Assembly: GCF_000732615.1 (NCBI RefSeq)
Contig: NZ_JPGL01000011.1
Span: forward strand, 1 to 64,000
Length of the DNA: 64,000 bases
Origin: Burkholderia paludis
Lineage (GTDB): Bacteria; Pseudomonadota; Gammaproteobacteria; Burkholderiales; Burkholderiaceae
Reading direction: 5' to 3'
Notes under the pieces: model-generated
What the model saw: the letters and a program-made list of their open reading frames with translations, nothing else
The model's database searches: none
Told to the model about the DNA's origin: nothing
Made by a program: the position numbers and the translations under genes
Shown here: piece by piece, positions 54,360 through 63,065 of the stretch
How positions within the stretch are numbered: position 1 is the first letter of the stretch
Layout of the letters: every line of letters begins with the position of its first letter

Positions 54360-57300
54360 ATGTCGATCGCCCCGTTGCCCCGCCCCGCCAGCCCGCCCGC
54401 GAATGCTTACCGTGAGTTTCTCGCCGCGCTGCGGGCCGCCGGATTCGCCGGGGAAATTCGGACGGACCATGCGAACCGGACGGTGCAGGCCACCGACAAT
54501 TCGATCTACCAGCGCCTGCCGCAAGCGGTGCTCTGCCCCGCGCATGCGGACGACGTCCGGCTGCTGGCGCGGCTGCTCGCCGAGCCCGCGCATCGCGACG
54601 TCGCGGTGGCGCCGCGCGGCGGCGGCACGGGCACCAACGGGCAGTCGCTGACCGACGGCGTGATCGTCGACCTGTCGCGCAACATGAACCGGATCCTCGA
54701 AATCGACGTCGAAGGCCGCTGGGTGCGCGTGCAGGCGGGCGTCGTCAAGGATCAGCTCAACGCGGCGCTGAAGCCGCACGGGCTGTTCTTCGCGCCGGAA
54801 CTGTCGACGTCGAACCGCGCGACCGTCGGCGGGATGATCAACACCGACGCGAGCGGGCAGGGCAGCTGCACGTACGGCAAGACGCGCGATCATGTGCTCG
54901 AACTCGATTTCGTGCTGATGGGCGGCGAGCATCTGCACAGCGATGCGCTCGACGACGAGGAACTGGCGCGCCGCTGCGCGCGGCAGGATCGCGTCGGCAA
55001 GGTGTATCGCACCGCGCGGCGCATCAGCGACGACAAGGCGGCGCTGATCGACGCGAAGTTTCCGAAGCTCAACCGCTGCCTGACCGGCTACGACCTCGCG
55101 CACCTGCGCGAAGCCGACGGCCGCTTCAACCTGAACAGCGTGCTGTGCGGCGCGGAAGGCTCGCTCGGCTTCGTCGTCGAGGCAAAGCTCAACGTGCTGC
55201 CGATCCCGAAGTACTCGGTGCTGGTGAACGTGCGCTACGCGGGGTTCATGGACGCGCTGCGCGACGCGCGCGCGCTGCTCGAACACCGGCCGCTGTCGAT
55301 CGAGACGGTCGATTCGAAGGTGCTGATGCTCGCGATGAAGGATTTCGTGTGGAGCGGCGTGGCCGAGTATTTTCCGCAGGACGACCGGCGGCCGACGCTC
55401 GGCATCAACCTGATCGAATTCAGCGGCGACGACGAACACGAAGTCGATGCGCGCGTCGGCGCGTTCGTCGCGCATCTGCGCACTGATACGAGCGTGGAGC
55501 GCCTCGGTCATACGCTCGCGGCCGGCGACGATGCTGTGAAGCGCGTCTATGCGATGCGCAAGCGCGCGGTCGGCCTGCTCGGCAACGTGCAGGGCGAGGC
55601 GCGCCCGCAGCCGTTCGTCGAGGACACCGCGGTGCCGCCCGAGAATCTCGCCGCGTACATCGCGGAATTCCGCGCGCTGCTCGACGGCCACGGGCTGCAG
55701 TACGGGATGTTCGGGCACGTCGATGCCGGCGTGCTGCACGTGCGCCCGGCGCTCGACATGAAGGACCCGAAGCAGGCGGCGCTGGTGCGGCCCGTGTCGG
55801 ACGCGGTGGCGGCGCTCACGCAGCGGCACGGTGGTTTGCTGTGGGGCGAGCACGGCAAGGGCGTGCGCTCCGAATACGCGCCGGCGTTCTTCGGCGAGCT
55901 GTATCCGTCGCTGCAGCAGCTGAAGGCCGCGTTCGATCCGCACAACCAGTTCAACCCGGGCAAGATCGCGACGCCGCCCGACCCCGCGATGCGGCTGCTG
56001 AAGATCGACGAGGTGCCGACGCGCGGCGATCATGACCGGCAGATCGACGAGCGCGTGTGGCAAAGCTATGGCACCGCGATGCACTGCAACGGCAACGGCG
56101 CGTGCTACAACTTCGATCCGGACGACGCGATGTGTCCGTCGTGGAAGGCGACCCGCGAGCGCGTGCACTCGCCGAAGGGGCGTGCGTCGCTGATGCGCGA
56201 ATGGTTGCGCCTGCAGGGGCAGGCCGGCGTCGACGTCGTCGCGGCGGCGCGCGCGCGCCAGCCGTTCCTGAGCGGCCTTGCCCGGCGCTGGCGCAACAGC
56301 CGCGCGGCGCGCGGCGGCGCAGCCGACTTCTCGCACGAGGTGTACGACGCGATGGCCGGCTGCCTCGCATGCAAGTCGTGCGCGGGGCAGTGCCCGGTGA
56401 AGGTGAACGTCCCGGAGTTCCGCTCGCGGTTTCTCGAGCTGTATCACCAGCGTTACCTGCGGCCGCTGCGCGACTACCTGATCGGCTCGCTCGAATTCAC
56501 GATGCCGTGGATGGCGCGGGTGCCCGCGCTGTACAACGGGCTGATGCGTGCGGGATGGGTGCGCACGCTGCTGGAGCGGCACGTCGGCATGGTCGACAGC
56601 CCGCTCCTGAGCCGCTTCGATCTCGCAGCGGTGATCCACCGGTGGGGCGTGAAGTCGGCCGATCCGCACGCGCTTGCCGCGCTGGACGATGCGCAGCGCG
56701 CGCGCAGCGTCGTCATCGTGCAGGACACGTTCACGCGCTATTTCGACACCGAGCAGCTGGCGACGCTGATCGAGCTGGCCGCGCGCACGGGTTTCCAGGT
56801 GTGGCTCGCGCCGCTCGCGCCGAACGGCAAGGCGCTGCACGTGCAGGGCTTCCTGCGGGCGTTCGAACGGGCGGCGATCCGCAATGCCGCCCAGCTGGCC
56901 GCGCTGGCGCGCTCGGGCGTTGCGCTGGTCGGGCTCGATCCGGCGATGACGCTCACGTACCGGCAGGAATACCTGAAGGTGACGGGGCTTTCCGAGGCGC
57001 CGAAGGTCGCGCTGCCGCAGGAATGGCTGCTGGAGGCGCTGCCGGAGGCCGGGGCGGGCGGCGGCGTGCCGCGTGCGGCCGGTTCGTACCGGCTGCTGCC
57101 GCACTGTACCGAGAAGACCAATGCGCCGGACAGCGGCAAGCAATGGGTGCAGGTGTTCGCGCGACGCGGGCTGCGTTTGCAGGTTCAGGCGACCGGGTGC
57201 TGCGGGATGTCGGGCACCTACGGGCACGAGGCGCGCAATCTCGCGACGTCGAAGACGATCTATGCGCAGTCGTGGGCGGCGCACGTCGACGGGCCGGACG

Positions 57301-57419
57301 CGGAAGGCGAGGCGCTGGCGACCGGGTATTCGTGCCGCAGCCAGGTGAAGCGCCTGTCGTCGACGCGGGTGCGCCATCCGTTGCAGGCGCTGCTCGACCA
57401 CGTTCGCGCGGCGGGGTGA
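54360..57419 (+). CDS. ydiJ: FAD/FeS D-2-hydroxyacid dehydrogenase (YdiJ-like)
   Basis: 1019 residues, matching the length of E. coli YdiJ (D-2-hydroxyglutarate dehydrogenase). Order: FAD-binding domain (VAVAPRGGGTGTNGQSLTDG, about 85-105), FAD oxidase C-terminal domain (about 300-560), 4Fe-4S ferredoxin-like region (CNGNGACYNFDP near 580 and CLACKSCAGQCPVKVNVPEF near 690), and CCG-type heterodisulfide-reductase-like region at the end (LLPHCTEKTNAP; ATGCCGMSGTYGHE). It would oxidise D-2-hydroxyglutarate or D-lactate and pass electrons to quinone. Starts at 54345 or 54360; neither has a clear ribosome site. Confidence 0.93.
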   Translation: MSIAPLPRPASPPANAYREFLAALRAAGFAGEIRTDHANRTVQATDNSIYQRLPQAVLCPAHADDVRLLARLLAEPAHRDVAVAPRGGGTGTNGQSLTDGVIVDLSRNMNRILEIDVEGRWVRVQAGVVKDQLNAALKPHGLFFAPELSTSNRATVGGMINTDASGQGSCTYGKTRDHVLELDFVLMGGEHLHSDALDDEELARRCARQDRVGKVYRTARRISDDKAALIDAKFPKLNRCLTGYDLAHLREADGRFNLNSVLCGAEGSLGFVVEAKLNVLPIPKYSVLVNVRYAGFMDALRDARALLEHRPLSIETVDSKVLMLAMKDFVWSGVAEYFPQDDRRPTLGINLIEFSGDDEHEVDARVGAFVAHLRTDTSVERLGHTLAAGDDAVKRVYAMRKRAVGLLGNVQGEARPQPFVEDTAVPPENLAAYIAEFRALLDGHGLQYGMFGHVDAGVLHVRPALDMKDPKQAALVRPVSDAVAALTQRHGGLLWGEHGKGVRSEYAPAFFGELYPSLQQLKAAFDPHNQFNPGKIATPPDPAMRLLKIDEVPTRGDHDRQIDERVWQSYGTAMHCNGNGACYNFDPDDAMCPSWKATRERVHSPKGRASLMREWLRLQGQAGVDVVAAARARQPFLSGLARRWRNSRAARGGAADFSHEVYDAMAGCLACKSCAGQCPVKVNVPEFRSRFLELYHQRYLRPLRDYLIGSLEFTMPWMARVPALYNGLMRAGWVRTLLERHVGMVDSPLLSRFDLAAVIHRWGVKSADPHALAALDDAQRARSVVIVQDTFTRYFDTEQLATLIELAARTGFQVWLAPLAPNGKALHVQGFLRAFERAAIRNAAQLAALARSGVALVGLDPAMTLTYRQEYLKVTGLSEAPKVALPQEWLLEALPEAGAGGGVPRAAGSYRLLPHCTEKTNAPDSGKQWVQVFARRGLRLQVQATGCCGMSGTYGHEARNLATSKTIYAQSWAAHVDGPDAEGEALATGYSCRSQVKRLSSTRVRHPLQALLDHVRAAG

Positions 57420-57512
57420 CGATCGGGCGGCGCGTAGCGCGCGGCCCGCGAGACGACAGCCATTCCGGCGTCGCGCGGCGGGCGTCCCGACGCGGCCGAC
57501 GCATGGCCGGGC

Positions 57513-57815
57513 TCAGGCGTCGGCTTTTACCGTCTTGCGGGTGCGCGGCTTGTCCGCCGCGGGAAACACGCCGACGCCGCGCGGCCGTTTCGGTTCGATC
57601 CGCATCTGCCGGATCACGCGCCGGAAGTCGATCTCGTGCGCGGCCAGCGTGCCGATCAGTTTCGCGATGACCGCGAGGTGGGACGGGACGGTGCCCTTGC
57701 TCGAATAGTTGGTGATGGAACTTTCATTCATCCGGATCAGGCGGGCGAACTCGCGCGCCGTCAACTGTGCCTTCTTCAACTCCTGTTGAAATTCCGCATA
57801 CGCCATTGCACACAT
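57513..57815 (-). CDS. Small HTH protein (XRE-like)
   Basis: 100 residues. AYAEFQQELKKAQLTAREFA followed by RLIRMNESSITNYSSKGTVP reads as a helix-turn-helix of the Cro/XRE kind; the C-terminal part is basic (KRPRGVGVFPAADKPRTRKT). The ATG at 57815 has GGAG upstream; an alternative ATG is at 57806. It stands alone between the YdiJ-like gene and a binding-protein gene. Could be an orphan antitoxin or a repressor; no toxin is adjacent. Confidence 0.75.
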   Translation of the reverse strand: MCAMAYAEFQQELKKAQLTAREFARLIRMNESSITNYSSKGTVPSHLAVIAKLIGTLAAHEIDFRRVIRQMRIEPKRPRGVGVFPAADKPRTRKTVKADA

Positions 57816-57902
57816 GATGCTTCGTCTCCGTGAATCAGAAATCGGCCGGCGCGGCGCCGGCGCCGACGGGTGGCGTTCCCGTCGTGCCGGCGCCGCGGCG
57901 GA

Positions 57903-59057
57903 TTACATCTTGACCTGGTCGAGGAAGGTCTTCTTGCCGCTCTTGTAGCCGTAGATCGAGATGATCCCGTGCGTCAGGTCGCCCTTCGAATCGAAGGTCG
58001 TCGTGCCGATCACGCCGTCGTACTTCGTCGCCGGCATCGCGGCGAGGATCCTGGCCGGATCCGTCGAGTTCGCGCGCTTCATCGCGTCGACCGCGATGTA
58101 GACCGCGTCGTACGCGAACGGTGCGTCGAACTTGATGCCCTGGTTGAAGCGCTTCTCGTACTTCGCGACGAACGCCGCGCCGCCCGGCATCTTCTCGAGC
58201 GCCGCGCCGGCTTGCGAGCACAGCACGTTGTCGGCCGCCGGGCCGGCCAGCTCGGCCAGCGAGTCGGTGCACACGCCGTCGCCCGACAGGATCTTCGCGC
58301 GCAGGCCGAGCTGCTTCGCCTGCTTCGCGAGCGGGCCGCCGGTGGCGTCCATGCCGCCGTACATGATCGCGTCCGGGTTCTCGCCCTTGATCTTCGTGAG
58401 AATCGCGCGGAAGTCGACCGCCTTGTCGTTGGTCGCGTCGTGCGACACCACCTTCAGGCCGAGCGCCTTGGCCTTCTTCTCGAACTCGTTCGCGAGGCCC
58501 TGGCCGTAGGCGGTCGAATCGTCGACCACCGCCACGCTCTTCACGCCCTTCGCCTGTGCGTAGCTCGCGAGTGCCGGGCCTTGCTGCGCGTCGGTGGCCA
58601 CCACGCGGTACGTGGTCTTGAAGCCTTGCTGCGTGTAGGTCGGGTTCGTGGCCGACGGCGAGATCTGCACGATGCCCGCGTCGCTGTAGATCTTCGACGC
58701 CGGGATCGACGTGCCCGAGTTCAGGTGGCCGATGACGGCGACGACCTTGTCGTCGACGAGCTTCTGCGCGACCTGCGTGGCCTGGCGCGGGTCGGCCGCG
58801 TCATCCTGCGCGTCGAGCTGCAGCGTGACCTTCTTGCCGCCGATCGTGAGCCCCTTCGCATTGATTTCCTCGACCGCGAGGCGCGCACCGTTCTCGTTGT
58901 CCTTGCCGAGGTGCGAGATGCCGCCCGTCGTCGGTTCGACGCTGCCGATCTTGACGACCTGGTCGGCCATCGCGGTCGATGCGGCCGCGAATGCGGCTGC
59001 AGCCAGCGCGACGGTGATCAGGGGTTTGCAGCGCATGCCGACAGTGCTTCGTTCCAT
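57903..59057 (-). CDS. Branched-chain amino acid ABC transporter, substrate-binding protein (LivK-like)
   Basis: 384 residues. The start at 59057 follows GGAG by 8 nt and gives a Sec signal after a short extension (RCKPLITVALAAAAFAAAST, cleaved at AMA-DQ). KIGSVEPTTGGISHLGKDNE and GARLAVEEINAKGLTIGGKK are typical of peripheral-binding fold type I proteins for Leu/Ile/Val or related solutes. Two cysteines (GVCTDS and NVLCSQ) are in LivK positions. No liv permease or ATPase genes are adjacent, so it is an orphan component. Confidence 0.92.
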   Translation of the reverse strand: MERSTVGMRCKPLITVALAAAAFAAASTAMADQVVKIGSVEPTTGGISHLGKDNENGARLAVEEINAKGLTIGGKKVTLQLDAQDDAADPRQATQVAQKLVDDKVVAVIGHLNSGTSIPASKIYSDAGIVQISPSATNPTYTQQGFKTTYRVVATDAQQGPALASYAQAKGVKSVAVVDDSTAYGQGLANEFEKKAKALGLKVVSHDATNDKAVDFRAILTKIKGENPDAIMYGGMDATGGPLAKQAKQLGLRAKILSGDGVCTDSLAELAGPAADNVLCSQAGAALEKMPGGAAFVAKYEKRFNQGIKFDAPFAYDAVYIAVDAMKRANSTDPARILAAMPATKYDGVIGTTTFDSKGDLTHGIISIYGYKSGKKTFLDQVKM

Positions 59058-59697
59058 CTGCCATCTCCGAATTGAATGATCTTTCTCTTGACGTCTCGAC
59101 CGGCCGACGGCGAGGTCGGGGCGATCGGACGCGTCTCCATACCCATCACGGGCTTCACTTGCACGGCGTTCCGCCGCACGCCGCGCCGCCCGGTCGAGCC
59201 GGTGGACGGGCGCCCGGCGCCGTGCAATTCGTATGAATATATATGAAGCCGGATTGGCGCGCTGCAGCGAATCGCGTCGCGAGGCGGCCACGGCGCGCCC
59301 GGCGCCCCGATGCAGTACGCGGCGGAGGCCGGAAATCGTGCGCCGCAGCGGACTGCAGGCTGCGATTCGCTGTCGGCGGCCTTACGGACGCATCCATTAT
59401 TCGGCCGGTCGACGCGGCGAAGCCATGGACACTGACGCGCGGTCAATCCGGAACTGTTCGGTCGATTTGTCTGCACAGTTCGGACCCCACGATCGTGCCG
59501 CCGATGGCGCAGCCGCGTTTCATCGAGATCGATCTCCTGGTTTTATGCAACTAACGGTCAAATCCGGCCGTGCCTGCGAACGGGCGCGAAGCAACTGCCT
59601 GCGCGATGCATCCGGTCTTGCGGAAGCCGGGGTACACTTCGACCGCTCGCCGGCAAGGTATCGGGCAGCGATGGGGCCGGCCGCTGTCGCCGCGATC
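59058..59697. other. 640-nt intergenic region without a gene
   Basis: Holds the promoter of the LivK-type gene. The sequence falls in GC near 59230-59260 and 59440-59560. I see no credible coding sequence, repeat or RNA gene. Confidence 0.45.
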
Positions 59698-60597
59698 CTA
59701 GGAGCGTCCGCGCAACGCCACGAAGATCACGCCGGCGATCGCCAGCAGGCCGCCGCATACCGTCTCGATGCCGGGCCGCTCGCCCGTCAGCGCCATCGAC
59801 AGGAGCGTCGCGACCGCCGGCGTCAGATAGAGGAAATTGGCGGCGCGCGCCGCGCCGAAGTAGCCGAGCGCGAAGGTCCACGTCGCGTAGCCCAGCGCGG
59901 CCGGAAAGATGCCGAGCATCAGGACCGCCAGCAGCGTGTCGCGCGATCCGCCGCCGAGCGCGACGAGCGCGCCGGGCAGCCACGGCGTGAGCAGCAGCGC
60001 ACCGGCCAGCAGCGTGTACGCGGTGCAGGCCAGCGCGCCGTACACCGGAATCAGCCGCCGCTGCAGCACGAAGTAGCTGGCCGAGCACAGGGCCGCGCCG
60101 AGAATCAGCGTGCTGCCCGCGCCGAGCACCAGGCCGCCCGGCTGCCCGCTCGCGATCACCGCGATGCCGGCGAGGCTGACCAGCGAGCCGAGCCAGCCCC
60201 AGCGATTGAAGCGCTCGCCCAGAAACACGGATGCCAGCAGCGCCGTGAAGATCGGCAGCGTGTTCACGATGAAGCTGGCCGCGCCGGGCGACACGGTCTG
60301 CTCGCCGGTATTGAGCAGCGCGTTGTAGAGCGCGATGCCGAGAAAGCCGCACAGCAGGAAGCGCCGCGTGTCGCGCCGCGTCGGCAGGCTCGGCCGCCGC
60401 ACCGCCAGCCAGACGGCGATCAGCACGGCCGCGGTGGCGAAGCGCGCCGCCGCGAGCTGGAGCGGGGTCAGGCCGTGCAGGCCGATCCGGATGAACGGGA
60501 AGGCGGACGCCCACGAGACGATCGTGAAGGCGACCGCGCCGGCCGCGGCCAGCGGCTGCCGCGCAGTGCGCGGCGAAGGGTTGGAGAGCGTGTTCAT
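59698..60597 (-). CDS. EamA-family transporter (DMT superfamily)
   Basis: 299 residues with ten predicted helices in two EamA halves: AVAFTIVSWASAFPFIRIGL, GFLGIALYNALLNTGEQTVS and PGAASFIVNTLPIFTALLAS in the first; GALACTAYTLLAGALLLTPW and FLYLTPAVATLLSMALTGER in the second. Probably exports a metabolite. Divergent from a LysR gene 57 nt away. An intact relative of the class whose remnant is at 26648. Confidence 0.92.
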   Translation of the reverse strand: MNTLSNPSPRTARQPLAAAGAVAFTIVSWASAFPFIRIGLHGLTPLQLAAARFATAAVLIAVWLAVRRPSLPTRRDTRRFLLCGFLGIALYNALLNTGEQTVSPGAASFIVNTLPIFTALLASVFLGERFNRWGWLGSLVSLAGIAVIASGQPGGLVLGAGSTLILGAALCSASYFVLQRRLIPVYGALACTAYTLLAGALLLTPWLPGALVALGGGSRDTLLAVLMLGIFPAALGYATWTFALGYFGAARAANFLYLTPAVATLLSMALTGERPGIETVCGGLLAIAGVIFVALRGRS

Positions 60598-60654
60598 GCG
60601 GCCATGATGCGGCGCGGCGAGATGTTAAGCTAGCGCACAGATCAGCACACGGAT

Positions 60655-61647
60655 ATGACCATGATTCACAGCTCGAGCCGGCGGCCGGCCGGTGCGTCGG
60701 CCCGCGCGAAGCAGGGATCGGAGGCGGTGTCCGCCGCGGTGCCGGCGTCGGCGCCGGGCTCGCGGCCGCCGCTCGCGAGCCTGGAGACGGTGTGCACGGT
60801 CGCGCGCGAAGGATCGTTCCTGGCGGCCGCCGAAGTCGCCGGCGTCACGCACGGCGCGATCAGCCGCCGGGTGGCCGCCGTCGAGAACTGGCTTGGCCTG
60901 ATGCTGTTCGAGCGGCATGCGCGCGGCGTGCGCCTGACACCGGACGGGCAGCGTTTCGTCGGCCGCATCGAGCAGGCATTCGCGATCATCGACAGCGCGG
61001 CCGATCAGTGGCGCTCGCCGCGCACGCCGCGACTGGTCCGGTTGAGCGTGGTGCCCGCGTTCGCGCAGCTGTGGCTGTTCGAGCGGCAGCATGCGCTCGA
61101 GCACGCGGCGCCCGCGTTGCGGATCGAGCTCGGCATCGAGCTTCGCAACGTGGATATCGCCGGCGGCGAAGCGGATCTGTCGATCCGGTACGGGCGCGGC
61201 AACTGGCGTAGGCTCGAGACGCGCGCGTTCATGCCCGAGCGGCTTTATCCTGTCGCGCATCCGCGGCTCGCCGCGCAACTGGCAGGGGAGCGCCGCCGTC
61301 GCGGCGATGCCGCGCTGCTCGACATGCCGTTGCTGCACGACTCCGACGTGACCGGCTGGCGCACGTGGTTCGATGCACTGGGGGTGCCGTTCAAGCCGCG
61401 CGCGCAGGACCGCCGTTTCGAGGACTACAACCTCGTGCTGGCCGCGGCCGAGGCGGGGCTCGGCGTCGCGCTGGCGCGCGTGCCGCTCGCCGACGCCTAT
61501 CTCGCGCGCAGCGGGCTCGTGCGCGTGAGCCGGCACGAGGTCGATTCGGTGCTCCGGTATTACTTCGTGCATGCGAAGGGAGAAAACCGGCCGGAGGTGC
61601 TGGCGTTGATGGACAGGATGCGGGCGGCGTTGGGGAACGGCGGCTAG
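60655..61647 (+). CDS. LysR-family regulator, GcvA subgroup
   Basis: 330 residues; the N-terminal extension of about 40 residues (Arg/Ala/Ser-rich) before SRPPLASLETVCTVAREGSF is unusual and a later start is possible, though no better ribosome site is visible. HTH: AAEVAGVTHGAISRRVAAVE. Effector half: LSVVPAFAQLWLFERQHALE and AGLGVALARVPLADAYLARS. Divergent from the EamA transporter, its likely target. Confidence 0.88.
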   Translation: MTMIHSSSRRPAGASARAKQGSEAVSAAVPASAPGSRPPLASLETVCTVAREGSFLAAAEVAGVTHGAISRRVAAVENWLGLMLFERHARGVRLTPDGQRFVGRIEQAFAIIDSAADQWRSPRTPRLVRLSVVPAFAQLWLFERQHALEHAAPALRIELGIELRNVDIAGGEADLSIRYGRGNWRRLETRAFMPERLYPVAHPRLAAQLAGERRRRGDAALLDMPLLHDSDVTGWRTWFDALGVPFKPRAQDRRFEDYNLVLAAAEAGLGVALARVPLADAYLARSGLVRVSRHEVDSVLRYYFVHAKGENRPEVLALMDRMRAALGNGG

Positions 61648-61804
61648 GCGCCCCGGCCGGGGCGCGGGAAACGGCGCGCAATGCGCGGCGCTAGGCTTGG
61701 GCCGCCGGATCGACGACAATGCGACCGCGAAAAACGATGAGGTGGAGAGAAATGAACGAGAATCGAACATGTTTGCAGCCGTGCGGATGCACGGGAGGTC
61801 AGCG

Positions 61805-62473
61805 ATGAACAGGCCGGACAAGTCGTCGAAGGCGCGTGCGGCGCTCGACCAGCTGTTTTCGGGCATGGCGCCCGCGGAAGCGACGCGCGCGTCGCGGCCG
61901 GGCAATCCGTTCGAAACGGATGGCAACGTGGCGTCCGCCGGCCCGGGCGGGCGCCGCGGGGTTGACGTCACGCTGTCGACCCGGATCCAGCTGCGCGGCT
62001 ATCCGAACGCGGACGCCTTCATGAAGCGCATGGCAGAAGCCTGGGGGCTGGAGTGGGGCATGTACGACAGCGTCAAGGCAATCGCCACGCTGCCGGCCGG
62101 ATGGCGATCGCGCCGGCTGCCGGAAGTCACGCAGATCGTCGACACGCACGACGTGCTTCGCGCGGAGAGCAGCCTGCAGGGCGGCGAGATGTCGTATCTG
62201 AAAGTGCATCCGCGCTACTACATCGACGCCCGCAAGGGGTTCGGCTGGGGCAAGTCGTCGAAGGCGTCCGACGATCCGGATCTGGACGGCCCCGACTGGA
62301 ACTGCTTCGTGGTCGATCGCGAAAAATCCATCGAAGTGCACGAACTGACCACCTCGTCGCTGAAGGCCGACATGGACAACGCCCGCGCGACGTTGCTGAA
62401 ATGGCTGGACGAGAACTATCCGAAACATCGCGATCCTTTCGCGTACTGGACGGATTGCGAAGGCGGCGCGTAA
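61805..62473 (+). CDS. Conserved hypothetical protein
   Basis: 222 residues from the ATG at 61805, with GGGAGG 6 nt upstream. It has no signal or membrane segment. It looks like a compact soluble protein with aromatic patches (AEAWGLEWGMYDSVKAIATL; YIDARKGFGWGKSSKASDDP; WLDENYPKHRDPFAYW). I do not recognise a family. Single gene after a LysR gene, followed by a membrane-protein gene. Confidence 0.75.
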   Translation: MNRPDKSSKARAALDQLFSGMAPAEATRASRPGNPFETDGNVASAGPGGRRGVDVTLSTRIQLRGYPNADAFMKRMAEAWGLEWGMYDSVKAIATLPAGWRSRRLPEVTQIVDTHDVLRAESSLQGGEMSYLKVHPRYYIDARKGFGWGKSSKASDDPDLDGPDWNCFVVDREKSIEVHELTTSSLKADMDNARATLLKWLDENYPKHRDPFAYWTDCEGGA

Positions 62474-62579
62474 GTTTGCGCGATCGCCCGATCCGGTATC
62501 GCGCGCGTACGCCGCGCGTTCCGGGCGAATGGGGCGCCTGCCGTTTCGATGCGGGTGCCGGTCCCGATGGGAGGATCCG

Positions 62580-63065
62580 TTGAAGCGGGCCGGTCCGATT
62601 CCGGTTCTCTGGGCTGCCTTCGGCGCCGCGACCGGATCGACCGTCGCCGAACTGCTGCTCTGGTCGGCCGTGGGCGACGACGCGATCGGGAACCTGTGGC
62701 GCGACACGCGCCTCACGGCCGCCATCGTGATGGGGCGTCACGTGCTCGTCCCGGCCGCCGGCCTCGATGCGTCGATCCTGGGCGCGGCGACCCTCGTGCA
62801 TCTCGGCTTGTCGCTCGCCTATGCAGCCGTGCTGGCGACGATGATCCGCCGCCTGTCGCTAGCGGCCGCGCTACTCGCGGGCGGCGTGTTCGGCCTCGCG
62901 CTGTACGGCGTCAACCTCTACGGGTTCACCGCGATTTTTCCGTGGTTCATTCCGGTGCGCGGCGCGATCACGCTGGCGGCTCACCTGGTATTCGGCATCA
63001 CGGCCGCGGCGGTCTGGCGTATCGCCGCGCGGCGGGGCACAACGGCGCTACAGGATCGACGCTAG
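62580..63065 (+). CDS. Small integral membrane protein (TTG start)
   Basis: 161 residues. The TTG at 62580 has GGGAGG 6 nt upstream and gives MKRAGPIPVLWAAFGAATGS; an upstream alternative has no ribosome site. Four hydrophobic segments: AAFGAATGSTVAELLLWSAV, ILGAATLVHLGLSLAYAAVL, LAAALLAGGVFGLALYGVNL and AITLAAHLVFGITAAAVWRI. No family assigned. Its last 18 nt overlap the end of the convergent acyltransferase gene. Confidence 0.8.
   Translation: MKRAGPIPVLWAAFGAATGSTVAELLLWSAVGDDAIGNLWRDTRLTAAIVMGRHVLVPAAGLDASILGAATLVHLGLSLAYAAVLATMIRRLSLAAALLAGGVFGLALYGVNLYGFTAIFPWFIPVRGAITLAAHLVFGITAAAVWRIAARRGTTALQDRR

Noticed and set aside
57513-57815. Toxin-antitoxin module at the small HTH gene
   Set aside because: No small partner gene is adjacent on either side; left as a stand-alone HTH protein.
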